Source: an uncultured Sulfolobales archaeon
GTDB lineage: Archaea; Thermoproteota; Thermoprotei_A; Sulfolobales; NBVN01
Direction of reading: 5' to 3'
NCBI GenBank assembly: GCA_938073905.1
Contig: CALJEN010000002.1
Coordinates: forward strand, 113,615-177,614
Length of the DNA stretch: 64,000 bases
Shown: in pieces, positions 1-8,542 of the stretch
How the letters are laid out: each line of letters starts with the position of its first letter
Position numbering within the stretch: position 1 is the first letter of the stretch
The notes under the pieces: generated by a model
Databases searched by the model: none
What the model saw: only the letters and a program-made list of their open reading frames with translations
What the model was told of the DNA's origin: nothing
Made by a program: the position numbers and the translations under genes

Positions 1-795
1 CTTTATCAGCGTCGGGACGAGCTCCGGGGCCACGGTCGTAGCTGTTATAGCGTCTATGTTCCCTGCCCTGAGGTCGAGCATCAGCGCGTCGGTGCTCTTG
101 TAGAGGACTATGACCATCCTGTCTACCTTAGGCCTCCCCCTGTAGTAGTTCTCGTTGGCCACGAGCTCTATGGAGACTCCGGGGGTGTACCTCAAGAACT
201 TGAACGGGCCGCTGCCGACGGGGTTCTCCATGTTCTTGAAGGTCGTCGGGTCGACCTCCGACCACGCGTGCTCGGGGAGCGGTGGGATGAGGGTGCCGAG
301 GTAGAACAGGGCCGGAGCGTAGTGCTCCTTCAGCTTCACCTCCACGGTCCTCTCGTCGAGGGCCTTGACGTACTCTACGTAGTTCCTCAGGCCCCACTTA
401 TCGAGCTTCGGCGTGTAGTCCGAGGCGACCACGAGGTTGAACGTGAACTCGACGTCCCGGGCGGTTATCGGCTTGCCGTCGTGCCAGTACGCTCCCCGCC
501 TCAGCTTGAACGTTATCGTGAGCTTCTCGGAGTCCACGCTGTATGACTCGGCGAGCCACGGGATGTACGTCCCGTTGGCTGACACGTATATCAGCGTGTC
601 GTATAGAATCCCCCTGACGTAGCCCGCCGCCGCGAAGAGCCCTATGAGGGGGTTGAAGTTGTCTATCTGGTCCGGCATGCCTAACCTCAGGACTACCTCC
701 TGAGCCGTGAGGACGTTGGTGTAAGAGCCGGCCACCCCCACCGATATCGCTACCAGAAGCCCTGCTACGAGAACCCTCCCTAATGCGCACCGCAT
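1..795 (-). CDS. Oligopeptide ABC transporter substrate-binding protein, family 5 (3' end outside window)
   Basis: Extracellular solute-binding protein of the DppA/OppA type (SBP family 5), expected to capture peptides or other small solutes outside the membrane. The track does not list it because the frame runs off the left edge; I read 265 codons on the minus strand from ATG at 795. The N-terminus MRCALGRVLVAGLLVAISVG is a signal or anchor segment. The family signature around HDGKPITARDVEFTFNL (about residues 105-122) is clear, followed by PVGSGPFKFLRYTPG. The C-terminal part is missing, so I cannot see whether it has the stalk and membrane anchor of its relatives in this window. A TATA-like CTATTTTATC lies about 30 nt upstream. 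No permease gene is visible on this side. Confidence 0.88.
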   Translation of the reverse strand, partial: MRCALGRVLVAGLLVAISVGVAGSYTNVLTAQEVVLRLGMPDQIDNFNPLIGLFAAAGYVRGILYDTLIYVSANGTYIPWLAESYSVDSEKLTITFKLRRGAYWHDGKPITARDVEFTFNLVVASDYTPKLDKWGLRNYVEYVKALDERTVEVKLKEHYAPALFYLGTLIPPLPEHAWSEVDPTTFKNMENPVGSGPFKFLRYTPGVSIELVANENYYRGRPKVDRMVIVLYKSTDALMLDLRAGNIDAITATTVAPELVPTLIK

Positions 796-825
796 AGGGC
801 TAACCGAGCGAGTTAGGGCTCACGA

Positions 826-835
826 GATAAAATAG
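826..835 (-). promoter_or_regulatory. TATA box of the SBP gene
   Basis: On the minus strand this reads CTATTTTATC, an archaeal TATA-like box centred about 35 nt before the ATG at 795, so the mRNA should start close to the start codon. It is an A/T-only island in otherwise GC-rich DNA. Confidence 0.5.
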
Positions 836-930
836 TCCCGGTGTAAGTAACTCTCCTCCCGTGCGGAACCCGGAGGATCCACGGAGCGGCGGTCGCCGAG
901 AGCTATTAAAGAGCGCCGCGGCTCGCTAAG

Positions 931-940
931 GCTTATTAGC
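931..940 (+). promoter_or_regulatory. TATA box of the hsp20 gene
   Basis: GCTTATTAGC lies 31-40 nt before the ATG at 971. The same GCTTATTAGC-like box recurs before other genes in the window (for example about 47032 on the minus strand), so it is probably this organism's strong consensus. Confidence 0.5.
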
Positions 941-970
941 TCCCGAGACCAAGCCTGCCCGGGGTTCCGC

Positions 971-1513
971 ATGAGCAAGAAGAGGAGGGAGGAGGAAGAC
1001 CCCTTTGAGAGGATCAACAGGCTGTTCAGGGAGATGTTCGAGGACTTCGACGAGGAGATCAGGAGGCTCCTCAGGGAGATGGAGAGAGCGCACGAGCTCG
1101 ACGTCGAGAGGCTGAGGCCCATGTTCGAGAGGCCCTACTTCTGGGGCTTCGAGCTAAGGATAGGGCCCGACGGTGTCCCCAGGGTCAGGGAGTTCGGGAA
1201 CGTGAGGAGGGTCGGCAGGGCTCCCAGGATAACAGAGGAGGTGGAGCCGATAGTAGACGTCATCGACGAGGGAGACAGGGTCAGGGTGGTGGCCGAGCTC
1301 CCGGGGGTAGAGAAGGACAAGATAAGCCTGAAGGCCTCCGGGACCAAGCTGGTGATCAGGGCCAGCAACCACAAGAAGTACTACAAGGAGGTCGACCTGC
1401 CGAGCGAGGTAGACATGTCGAGCGCCAAGGCCACCTACAGGAACGGGGTACTGGAGGTCGAGCTCAGGAAGCGGAGGGCCGCGGAGGAGGAGAGGGAGAT
1501 CAGGATAGAGTAG
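971..1513 (+). CDS. Small heat shock protein, Hsp20/alpha-crystallin family
   Basis: ATP-independent holdase chaperone of the cytoplasm. The 180-aa protein has a charged helical N-terminal arm (residues 1-45, rich in R/E/F, with FERINRLFREMFEDF) and an alpha-crystallin domain from about residue 85 to 170. The domain shows the typical VVAELPGVEKDKISLKASG strand and a late YRNGVLEVELRK strand (consensus G-V-L). The C-terminal tail EEEREIRIE ends in an I-x-I motif, which in this family docks subunits into the oligomer. A TATA box GCTTATTAGC at 931-940 suggests a nearly leaderless transcript. Single gene, not in an operon. Confidence 0.93.
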   Translation: MSKKRREEEDPFERINRLFREMFEDFDEEIRRLLREMERAHELDVERLRPMFERPYFWGFELRIGPDGVPRVREFGNVRRVGRAPRITEEVEPIVDVIDEGDRVRVVAELPGVEKDKISLKASGTKLVIRASNHKKYYKEVDLPSEVDMSSAKATYRNGVLEVELRKRRAAEEEREIRIE

Positions 1514-1620
1514 CCCTCGCTGCGAGAGCTTCCGAGCTCCGGGCCCGGCTCCCCCTCCAGCTCGCGCAGGCGCATGCCGTCGCGCTCCACGGGTAGGACT
1601 GCGGTTCCCAGACGGTTGAC

Positions 1621-1808
1621 TCTATATACTCCCTCCCAACGCAGCGGCGCAGCACGACGGCAGTTCGTGAAACTTTATACTTCTTGCGCGGTAGTGGAGA
1701 GACCGCGGGGGAGAGCCCAGGATGTGGGGAGCCTCCCGTTGCCCCCGAAGGCCACCGAGGCCTCCACGGCCGAGGTGTAACGCGTAGCTACCGCTCGGCA
1801 GCTACGCG
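1621..1808 (+). mobile_element. MITE-like element: IS607 left end joined to a tnpB right end
   Basis: A non-coding element of about 188 bp between hsp20 and the nitrilase gene. Its left part CTATATACTCCCTCCCAAC resembles the IS607 left end at 21721 (CTTATATACCCCTTCCCAAC). Its right part from about 1712 matches the 3' end of the tnpB at 20706: it keeps the codons for PLPPKATEAS and ends in a perfect hairpin, CGCGTAGCT(10)AGCTACGCG, at 1781-1808. It looks like an internally deleted transposon that kept both ends and the TATA box of the left end, so it may be transcribed through the hairpin. In tnpB systems this end overlaps the guide RNA scaffold; a guide-RNA role here is inference. Confidence 0.7.
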
Positions 1809-1899
1809 ATACTCCATGGAAACGGAGAGGCCTCTTACGCCGTGCGACGCCGCGCCCGTAGCTTACGTGCAAAGCATGGAGAGCCTCTCCCGTAATGCG

Positions 1900-2697
1900 C
1901 TAGCCTCGGGGGAGCTCCGCAGCGGACCTGCGCGCGTACAAGTCCTCCCTCCTCAGGCTGAGCAGCGGCAGAGTCCTCCTGGCCTCGTAGACACGGTCGA
2001 CGTCGATCTCGTACTCAAGGTACTTCTCCCCAACGCCCAGGTCGAGGACTACGGTGCCCAGGGGGTCGACGACCATGCTCCTCCCCACGAACCTCGGACC
2101 GTACTGGTCGGCCACGACCAGGTAGTACACGTTCTCGCTAGCCCTCGCGCGAGAGAGGAACGCGAGGGTCTCCTCCTTCAGGGGGCCGCTGTACCAGGCG
2201 GACGGGACGAGCACGACCTCGGCCCCGCGGAGCGCGTAGTGCCTGAAGAGCTCCGGGAACCGCAGGTCGAAGCATATGGCCACCGCCACCCTGACCCCCG
2301 CGACCTCGACGATATCACTGGGGGAGGCTCCGGGGACCACGTAGTCCGACTCCCTGAACCCCAGGGCGTCGAAGAGGTGGACCTTCCTGTACACGGAGAC
2401 CACCTCCTCCTCGGGAGAGACCAGGGCAGCCGCGTTGTAGACCCTGGGGTAGGAGGCCCTCTCGAGGAGGGTGACCAGCACGTGGGAGGAGTTCTCCCTG
2501 GCGAACCTCTTGAACTCCGCGACCCACGGACCGTCGAGTCCCTCGGAGCCCTCGTAGACCTCTCCCGGGCTCTGGTCCTCTATGGGGAACATCGAGTACT
2601 CCGGGAGGACGACGAGGTCCGCCTCCACCTTCTTCATCAGCGAGAGCATCCTCTCCAGGTTGCGGACCTTGTCTCCGGACGAGCCGAACTGGAGCAC
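1900..2697 (-). CDS. Carbon-nitrogen hydrolase (nitrilase superfamily)
   Basis: Cytoplasmic C-N hydrolase of the nitrilase/omega-amidase superfamily, acting on amides or nitriles through a Glu-Lys-Cys triad. All three residues are visible: Glu in VVLPEYSMF (about residue 33), Lys in VYRKVHLFD (about 105), Cys in VAICFDLRFPELF (about 141). Length 265 aa is normal. The frame continues upstream without a stop for several codons (GRSLRVGVLQFG matches the usual first strand), so the real start may be a non-ATG codon slightly upstream of the GTG at 2697. The substrate cannot be told from sequence. It stands alone, next to the pxp operon. Confidence 0.85.
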   Translation of the reverse strand: MLQFGSSGDKVRNLERMLSLMKKVEADLVVLPEYSMFPIEDQSPGEVYEGSEGLDGPWVAEFKRFARENSSHVLVTLLERASYPRVYNAAALVSPEEEVVSVYRKVHLFDALGFRESDYVVPGASPSDIVEVAGVRVAVAICFDLRFPELFRHYALRGAEVVLVPSAWYSGPLKEETLAFLSRARASENVYYLVVADQYGPRFVGRSMVVDPLGTVVLDLGVGEKYLEYEIDVDRVYEARRTLPLLSLRREDLYARRSAAELPRG

Positions 2698-3017
2698 CCC
2701 GACCCTCAGGCTCCTGCCCAGAGTACCACCTCCCGACTCTCGGCGCGGAAGGTATTAGGCTCCGATGTCCCGCGAGCGCGGGGAGGGGGGAGAGGCAACC
2801 GCCCCTGCGCCCGGAAGACCCTCCAGTAGCCCCCAAGGACACCGGGATCGTCCCAGGACGCCCTCGCTCCGGATGCCGGACACGCGCGGCTGGCGGCACG
2901 AAGACTGCCCCGGACACTTTTAGGTGGGCTCCCGAGACTGAGCTGAAGAGGTCACACTGGTGGGTGCCCCCGCTCTCAATATAATCTCCATTCACCTAAC
3001 TCCTCTCCGGGGAGGTT
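2698..3017. other. Intergenic region with the pxpA promoter
   Basis: 320 bp without a supportable gene; the ORFs here are frame shadows. The right part carries a TATA-like AATATAAT at about 2979-2986 and a ribosome-binding stretch GGGGAGGT just before the ATG at 3018, so it holds the promoter of the pxpABC operon. I see nothing else. Confidence 0.5.
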
Positions 3018-3788
3018 ATGGCAAAGAGCGTAGACCTCAACACGGACGCCGGGGAGTCCTACGGGAGGTGGGTCTTGGTGGACGAGGGGCAGCTCTTCAG
3101 GTACGTCACCTCGGCCAACGTGGCGTGCGGCTTCCACGCCGGAGACCCCACCAGCATATGGCGGACTGTCAGGCTGGCCAAGTCTCTCGGGGTCTCGGTC
3201 GGGGCGCACCCGGGCTTCCCAGACCTCATGGGGTTCGGGAGGAGGGAGATGTCGGTCAACGTGGAGGAGTTGAAGTCCTACGTGGTCTACCAGCTCGGCG
3301 CCCTGGACGCCTTCCTCAGAGTCGAGGGGATGAGGATGCAGCACGTCAAGACTCACGGAGCCCTCTACAACATGGCCTGGGTCAGGGAGGACTACGCGAG
3401 GGCCGTAGCCGAGGCCGTCCACTCCTACGACCCCAAGCTCGTCCTGGTGGCACCGTACGGCTCGGTCGCGGCCAGGGCGGCCGAGGAGCTGGGCCTCAGG
3501 GTGGCCTACGAGGCCTTCATAGACAGGGGCTACATGTCCGACGGGAGGCTGGCCCCCAGGGGCACTCCCGGGGCCCTGGTGACGGACTTGGAGAAGATCC
3601 TCGAGAGGGTAGTCTCCATAGTCGACAGGGGGACGGTCCTCTCGGTAGACGGGAAGCCCGTAGAGGTCAGGGCCCACACCCTCTGCATACACGGGGACAG
3701 CCCCGGGGCCGTCGAGATAGCCAGGGCCGTGAACCAGAGGCTTCGCGAGCTGGGTGTAGAGCTGAGACCCATAGCCAGGGTAGTGTAG
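3018..3788 (+). CDS. pxpA: 5-oxoprolinase subunit A (LamB/YcsF family)
   Basis: PxpA subunit of the ATP-dependent 5-oxoprolinase, which opens 5-oxoproline (pyroglutamate) to L-glutamate together with PxpB and PxpC. The 256-aa protein has the full family signature: VDLNTDAGESYGRW at the N-terminus, SANVACGFHAGDP (about 33-45), GAHPGFPDLMGFGRR (about 62-76), QHVKTHGALYN (about 110-120), EAFIDRGYMSDGRLAPR (about 168-184) and CIHGDSP (about 228). The start has a good Shine-Dalgarno. It is the first gene of pxpABC; only 2 nt separate it from pxpB. The operon recycles damaged glutamine or glutamate, which suits a hot habitat where pyroglutamate forms spontaneously. Confidence 0.93.
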   Translation: MAKSVDLNTDAGESYGRWVLVDEGQLFRYVTSANVACGFHAGDPTSIWRTVRLAKSLGVSVGAHPGFPDLMGFGRREMSVNVEELKSYVVYQLGALDAFLRVEGMRMQHVKTHGALYNMAWVREDYARAVAEAVHSYDPKLVLVAPYGSVAARAAEELGLRVAYEAFIDRGYMSDGRLAPRGTPGALVTDLEKILERVVSIVDRGTVLSVDGKPVEVRAHTLCIHGDSPGAVEIARAVNQRLRELGVELRPIARVV

Positions 3789-3790
3789 CC

Positions 3791-4513
3791 GTGGGTGTGC
3801 TCCCGGAGCCGAGGATCCTCAGGAGCGGCGGGTACGTGGTGCACGTAGACGTCTGCGAGGAACTCAGGATGGACTGCGTCGAGGAGGTCCACAAGCTCTA
3901 CTACCTGGTGAAGAGGGAGCTGGCCGACGCCGTCGAGGAGGTAGTCCCGGGGGTGACCTCGGTCGCGGTGATCTACGAGCCCAGGAGGACCGACGGCAGG
4001 GCCGTGGAGTCCGAGATCAGGGAGCTGTGGCGGCGGAGGGGGGACGTGGAGCTCGCCGACCTCCACAGACCCAGGAGGTTCGCGATACCCGTCTGCTACG
4101 GTGGTGAGTTCGGTCCGGACATGCCGTTCGTGGCGGGCTGGTCCGGGATGTCGGAGGAGGAGGTGGTCAGGGTCCACTCTTCGAGGGTCTACAGGGTGAT
4201 AACCCTGGGCTTCACGCCGGGGTTCGTGTACATGGGGGAGGTAGACCCGGCCATCGCGGCCCCGAGGCTCGAGACCCCGAGGACGAGGATCCCGAGGGGG
4301 TCGGTCGGGATAGCGGGGAGGATGACGGGGATATACGGTCTGGAGAGCCCGGGTGGTTGGAGGCTGATAGGCAGGACTCCGCTGACCATGTTCGACTACA
4401 GGAGAGACCCGCCGATACCGATCTCCCCCGGTGACGAGGTGGTCTTCAAGCCCATCAGTCCCGGAGAGTTCGAGAGACTGGTCGGGGTGTTCGTCGGTGA
4501 CTACGGCTCCTAG
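3791..4513 (+). CDS. pxpB: 5-oxoprolinase subunit B (KipI family)
   Basis: PxpB/KipI subunit of 5-oxoprolinase. The track merges it into an ORF starting at 2960, but everything before about 3791 is a shadow of pxpA. I place the start at GTG 3791, two bases after the pxpA stop (GTG 3797 is an alternative), giving 240 aa. Visible family motifs are IPVCYGGEFGPDM, the long GFTPGFVYMGEVD, PRTRIPRGSVGIAG and a C-terminal PGDEVVFKPISPGEFERL. The 3' end overlaps the start of pxpC by 17 nt, so the two are probably translationally coupled. Confidence 0.92.
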   Translation: MGVLPEPRILRSGGYVVHVDVCEELRMDCVEEVHKLYYLVKRELADAVEEVVPGVTSVAVIYEPRRTDGRAVESEIRELWRRRGDVELADLHRPRRFAIPVCYGGEFGPDMPFVAGWSGMSEEEVVRVHSSRVYRVITLGFTPGFVYMGEVDPAIAAPRLETPRTRIPRGSVGIAGRMTGIYGLESPGGWRLIGRTPLTMFDYRRDPPIPISPGDEVVFKPISPGEFERLVGVFVGDYGS

Positions 4514-5480
4514 AGTCCGGGTCGCGCACGTGGGTGGCTACGCGACCGTCCAGGACCTCGGCAGGAGGGGCTACAGAGCCGTCGGCGTCCCGGTCTCGGG
4601 GGCCCTCGACAGGCTCTCCGCGGCGTACGCGAACGCTCTGGTGGGCAATAGGTCGGGGGACGCGGTGGTGGAGGTCTTCGGGGCCATATCCTTAACGCTG
4701 ACCGGCGACGCGGTGGTGGCCGTCACCGGGGGCCACCCCAGGGTCTTCCTGGAGGACGTCGAGGTGAAGCCGTGGACTCCCCTCTACTGCGAAGGGGGGA
4801 GAGCGCTGCGCGTGCTCCCCACAGGGATCGGGCGAGTCCACTACATCGCTATTTCCGGTGGGGTGGTCTGCGAGAGGGTCCTGGGAAGCTCGTCGACGTA
4901 CGCTAGGGCCGGCATGGGATGCCTCGGTAGACCGCTGAGACCGGGAGACGTCCTGGAGCTCGGCACCGCCGACCCGGCCTCGGTGTGGAACGGGGTAGCG
5001 GACTCGAGGCCTCCGGAGGAGCTCGTCGACGCGCACCTGAGGCTTGGCGAGGGCCTCGTGCTCAGGGCCACTCCCGGAGTCCACGCGCACCTCCTGGAGG
5101 ACCTGGAGACCCTATTGCGAGGCCACTACGTGGTCGCGCCGGAGAGCGACAGGATGGGCTACAGGCTCGAGGGAGAGCCCCTCCGGTCGGCCGGGAGGCT
5201 CGGGAGGCTCCCCTCGATACCGACGGACAGGGGCTACGTCCAGACGCCCCCCGACGGCAAGCCCATAGTCCTGATGTCCGACGCCCAGACGACCGGCGGC
5301 TACGCGGTCGCCCTCCACGCGATCCCGCCGGACGTGGACCTCCTGGCTCAGCTGAACCCGGGGCAGAGGGTCAGGTTCGAGCTGATGTCCCTAGAGGAGG
5401 CGGAGAGCGAGGTGAGGAGCTACCTGGAGAGGGTGGAGAGGCCGGTCGTCCGCCGCGAGGAGCTGGAGTACTGGGGCTAG
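4497..5480 (+). CDS. pxpC: 5-oxoprolinase subunit C (KipA family)
   Basis: PxpC/KipA, the third subunit of ATP-dependent 5-oxoprolinase, working as a complex with PxpB. The track start at 4431 lies inside pxpB in another frame; GTG at 4497 fits the family N-terminus (VRVAHVGGYATVQDLGRRGY) and gives 327 aa. Typical motifs follow: GVPVSGALDRLSAAYANALVGN (quoted in part), VTGGHP, IAISGGV, ESDRMGYRLEG, SIPTDRGYVQTPPDGKPIVL and DAQTTGGYAV. It ends the operon. Nothing in it looks truncated. Confidence 0.92.
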   Translation: MTTAPRVRVAHVGGYATVQDLGRRGYRAVGVPVSGALDRLSAAYANALVGNRSGDAVVEVFGAISLTLTGDAVVAVTGGHPRVFLEDVEVKPWTPLYCEGGRALRVLPTGIGRVHYIAISGGVVCERVLGSSSTYARAGMGCLGRPLRPGDVLELGTADPASVWNGVADSRPPEELVDAHLRLGEGLVLRATPGVHAHLLEDLETLLRGHYVVAPESDRMGYRLEGEPLRSAGRLGRLPSIPTDRGYVQTPPDGKPIVLMSDAQTTGGYAVALHAIPPDVDLLAQLNPGQRVRFELMSLEEAESEVRSYLERVERPVVRREELEYWG

Positions 5481-5523
5481 TCCCGGCCGGGACATCCCAA
5501 GCTCGGGCCGCGGGAAGCTCGGG

Positions 5524-7806
5524 TCACGCGATAGGCTCCCCGTACCTCTCCTCGAGCGGCACTCGCTGCACGGTGGGTCTCAGGCTCAAGGTCTGCTCCA
5601 GAACGTAGAGGGCCCTCCTCCTCGAGAGGAGCCTGTTGTTGTTCCCACAGTAGGGGCTATAGACGCACCTCGGGCACCCATCGTAGCAATCGCATCCCCT
5701 GAGCACCGAGAGAGCGACCCCGACGGCTCTCTCGAACCTAGAGTAGAGGAGCTTGGCCAGCCCGCTGCCCCCCACGTCCGCGTCGTAGAAGACCATGTCT
5801 CCGCTCGGGTAGCTTATGCCACCAACGTCCCCCAGGCCGGCTCCGCAAACGACCCTGGAGGCGGACACTATCGCGTGCTCTACAGCGTGGTAGGCCCCCA
5901 CCATCCCCTCGAACCCCAGCTCGTCGAACTCCCCGAACTTGGCCAGGGCGGCCCTGGTCGGGTACCTGTAGACCAGGGGCTCGCCGTAGCGGACGGACTC
6001 GATGAAGGTGCCGGAGTAGACTTCCCTGACGACGTAGCCCTCGACCCTGACCTCGAGCTCCACGTGGGCGTAGGACAGGGGGACGCCGAGCTCGGACTCC
6101 CTCTCACCCAGGATCTCGTAGTCCGCTACGTCGACGGTGTACAGGGGCCTTGTGTAGCTCTCGAGAACGTCGCCGGCGCTCTCCAGGTAGGCCCTCAGCC
6201 CGCTCAGGTCTAGCTCGACCGTCCTGTAGGGCTTGCCGAGGTAGAAGTAGACGGACCCCGGGTACAGCTCTAGGAGCGCCCTGGGCAGCTCCCTCTCGCC
6301 GATCTCCCTGCCCGTCTTCGAGTCCACGAGCCTGACCAGGGGCCCCGGAGACCTTATCCCCTCGCGCAGCGCCAGGTAGCTCCTGGCCTCGGCGAACCGC
6401 GGGACCACGAAACCCCTCCTGTCGACCCTCACCAGGTCCCTAGACGCGAGGTCTCCCAGGACCGACCTCCAGGCCCCCGGGAGGTCTCCCTCGAGTGCTC
6501 TGCCGCGCTGGAGGAGGAACGCCACCAGGTGCGTCTTCGCCACCTCCTCGTTCCCCGGCTCTATGACGCTCGGCGGCACCTCCTGCTCGAAGAACCTCTC
6601 GGGGTTGAGGGCGTAGTATGCGTCGACGGGGTCTTCTCCGAGGACCGTGAAGACGTAGCCCCTCCTCCTGCGCCCGGCTCTACCGGCCCTCTGGAGGTAC
6701 TTCGTGTAGGAGGGAGGGGGTGCCACCAGGACGACAGCGTCGAGGCTCCCTATGTCTATCCCGAGCTCTAGTGTCGGGGTGGAGACGACCCCCTTGATCC
6801 TGCCGTCCCTTAGGTCGCTCTCGACCCTCCTCCTGTACTCCGCCGGTATCCCAGCTCTGTGCACCGCGACCTCGAGCCCGTGCTGGGTGCGCAGAACGTT
6901 CGTGACCAGCTCGGCCATCTGCTGACTGTCTAGGAAGACTACGAATCTGAGGCCCCTCTCCGCCAGGAAGCCCGCTAGGAACGTGGCCACCGTCAGCCTG
7001 CTCATGTGCCCAGCCGAGACGAGAGCGTGCACGGCCGTCCCCCTCCTCATAGCTGCTCCCCTGACCTCGACGAAGCCCTCGCCGAAGAGGGACTCCGCGA
7101 ACTCTTTCGGGTTGCCTATCGTGGCCGAGGAGGCGACTACCTGCGGGGGAGAGCCCCTGGTCTTTCTCATCCTGTGGAACAGGTGGTGGACGTGTGAGCC
7201 CAGGACTCCCTCGTACACGTGGAGCTCGTCGAAGACCACGGTCTCTGCCGTGGCCACGAACCTCCTTACGTGGGGGCTGTAGACCAGCCCCACGTGGACC
7301 ATGTCGGGGTTAGTGATGACGAAGGGGGTGGGGCTGGAGGCTATGCGGGACCTGAGACTTCTCGGCGTGTCGCCGTCGTAGACGCTGACCCCCACTGACC
7401 CGAACACCTCGTACTCCGAGAAGCGGGCGAGCTGGTCTCTGGCCAGAGCCTTCGTCGGGTAGAGTATCAGGGCCCTCGGGTTTTCTCCCCTCTCCTCGAC
7501 GACCCTCTTCACGAGGGGCAGGAAGAAGGCCTCCGTCTTCCCAGTCCCAGTCCCCGCGGAGATGACGACGTTGCGCCCGTCCAGGACGTGCCTGAAGGCC
7601 TCGTGCTGGAACCTGTAGAGCCTCCGGATCCCCCTCTTGAGGAGGGCCCTCTCGATGACCTCGGGCAGACCTAGGTCTCGCACGTCCGGCCCGGGCTCCG
7701 GCTCCCCGTACTCCTCGACCCTCTCGTAGACCACCCTGGCCTCGGCATCCCAGTACTTCGCCCTGAGGGCCTCGTCCAGCTCCTCTACCAGCTGGTCTTC
7801 GGGCAA
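5524..7806 (-). CDS. DEAD/DEAH-box helicase with C-terminal DUF1998/Zn-cluster domain (MrfA-like)
   Basis: Superfamily 2 helicase, 760 aa. Motor motifs in order: SAGTGTGKTEAFFLPL (Walker A, about 90-105), DELH (about 192), SSATIGNP (motif III), TPTLELGIDIGSLD (motif V) and QRAGRAGRRRRG (motif VI). The C-terminal part has the DUF1998-type region DMVFYDADVGGSGLAKLL and a cysteine cluster CDCYDGCPRCVYSPYCG, as in MrfA-type DNA repair helicases and in DrmA/DrmB-type defence proteins. The start is TTG at 7806. The stop lies 44 bp from the pxpC stop, so the two genes converge. A decayed copy of its 3' end lies at 49783-49890 inside the defence island. Role is probably DNA repair; a defence role is possible but not supported by its neighbours here. 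Confidence 0.85.
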   Translation of the reverse strand: MPEDQLVEELDEALRAKYWDAEARVVYERVEEYGEPEPGPDVRDLGLPEVIERALLKRGIRRLYRFQHEAFRHVLDGRNVVISAGTGTGKTEAFFLPLVKRVVEERGENPRALILYPTKALARDQLARFSEYEVFGSVGVSVYDGDTPRSLRSRIASSPTPFVITNPDMVHVGLVYSPHVRRFVATAETVVFDELHVYEGVLGSHVHHLFHRMRKTRGSPPQVVASSATIGNPKEFAESLFGEGFVEVRGAAMRRGTAVHALVSAGHMSRLTVATFLAGFLAERGLRFVVFLDSQQMAELVTNVLRTQHGLEVAVHRAGIPAEYRRRVESDLRDGRIKGVVSTPTLELGIDIGSLDAVVLVAPPPSYTKYLQRAGRAGRRRRGYVFTVLGEDPVDAYYALNPERFFEQEVPPSVIEPGNEEVAKTHLVAFLLQRGRALEGDLPGAWRSVLGDLASRDLVRVDRRGFVVPRFAEARSYLALREGIRSPGPLVRLVDSKTGREIGERELPRALLELYPGSVYFYLGKPYRTVELDLSGLRAYLESAGDVLESYTRPLYTVDVADYEILGERESELGVPLSYAHVELEVRVEGYVVREVYSGTFIESVRYGEPLVYRYPTRAALAKFGEFDELGFEGMVGAYHAVEHAIVSASRVVCGAGLGDVGGISYPSGDMVFYDADVGGSGLAKLLYSRFERAVGVALSVLRGCDCYDGCPRCVYSPYCGNNNRLLSRRRALYVLEQTLSLRPTVQRVPLEERYGEPIA

Positions 7807-7921
7807 ACCCTCTATCCTAACTCACCTAGTGGAACCGCAGACTATATTCTCGCGGGGGCTCCACCTCGCGGAGAAGCGGTCGGCCGCCCGGTGCTCGGGA
7901 GCTCTGCCTCGCCGGTGGTCG

Positions 7922-8470
7922 CTACACCTTTTTCGGTCTCGCCTTGACCAGCCTCGTCCAGGGACCCCTCACCGCGCTAACCAGCACCAGCACCGCCGTG
8001 AAGAGGAGCCCGGGCGCGAGCACCGCAGCAGCTAGGTTGAAGTGTCTGGAAAGAGCGTCCACGAGCTCCGGATCTAGAACGGACGTCACCACCAGGGGCA
8101 CCGCTCCGAATAGGAGGACGAAGGAGAGCCCCGCCGCTAGAGCGGAGACGGCCTCTCCCCAGCCCAGCCTGATCCCCAGCACTCCCTTGACCATACCGAA
8201 GAGGGCTCCGAGGAGGGCGTACTGGACAGCGTAGAGGACGGGTGCCGCGGGAACCAGGGCCTCCACGATCCTCCTGACTCTCTCGACAGCCTCCTCGAGA
8301 ACCTCGGGCGGTGGAGGAGGTTCGGGCACCCTCTGCCTGAGCAGCTCCTCTACCAGCTCGCCGAGCTGGGCGGGCCCGAGCAGTGCGAGCAGAAGCCCGG
8401 CGGTGACTCCGGTGACGAGCCCCGCGAGGGCTCCCAGCAGGACGTGCTTCTCGTACCCGCGGTCGCTCAC
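7922..8470 (-). CDS. Hypothetical multi-pass membrane protein
   Basis: 182 aa with about four hydrophobic segments: residues 10-32 (LLGALAGLVTGVTAGLLLAL), about 75-100, about 105-130 and about 145-170, separated by a charged, proline-rich linker (VPEPPPPPEVLEEAVERV) between the first and second. The GTG start at 8470 is divergent from the YhfC-like gene at 8543, and the 72 bp between them hold an A/T-rich TATTATTAAT that can serve either strand. I do not recognise the family. Confidence 0.65.
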   Translation of the reverse strand: MSDRGYEKHVLLGALAGLVTGVTAGLLLALLGPAQLGELVEELLRQRVPEPPPPPEVLEEAVERVRRIVEALVPAAPVLYAVQYALLGALFGMVKGVLGIRLGWGEAVSALAAGLSFVLLFGAVPLVVTSVLDPELVDALSRHFNLAAAVLAPGLLFTAVLVLVSAVRGPWTRLVKARPKKV

Positions 8471-8542
8471 AGGGTCGCCCCGGGAGTTGGTCTGTCCCCT
8501 ATTATTAATCTTTGACCGCCTCAGTCTCGGGAGACCGGGAAG

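Noticed and set aside
1684-2829. 381-aa plus-strand ORF
   Set aside because: It is antisense to the nitrilase gene, low in hydrophobic residues and rich in G/P/R/H, as expected for a shadow frame in GC-rich DNA; only its first part touches the MITE.
2960-3790. N-terminal 277 codons of the track ORF 2960-4513
   Set aside because: This part runs in the +1 frame over pxpA and has shadow composition; the real pxpB starts at about 3791.
5524-7806. Helicase as a member of a defence system at this locus
   Set aside because: Its DUF1998-type end would fit DrmA-like proteins, but its neighbours are metabolic genes; repair is the simpler role here.
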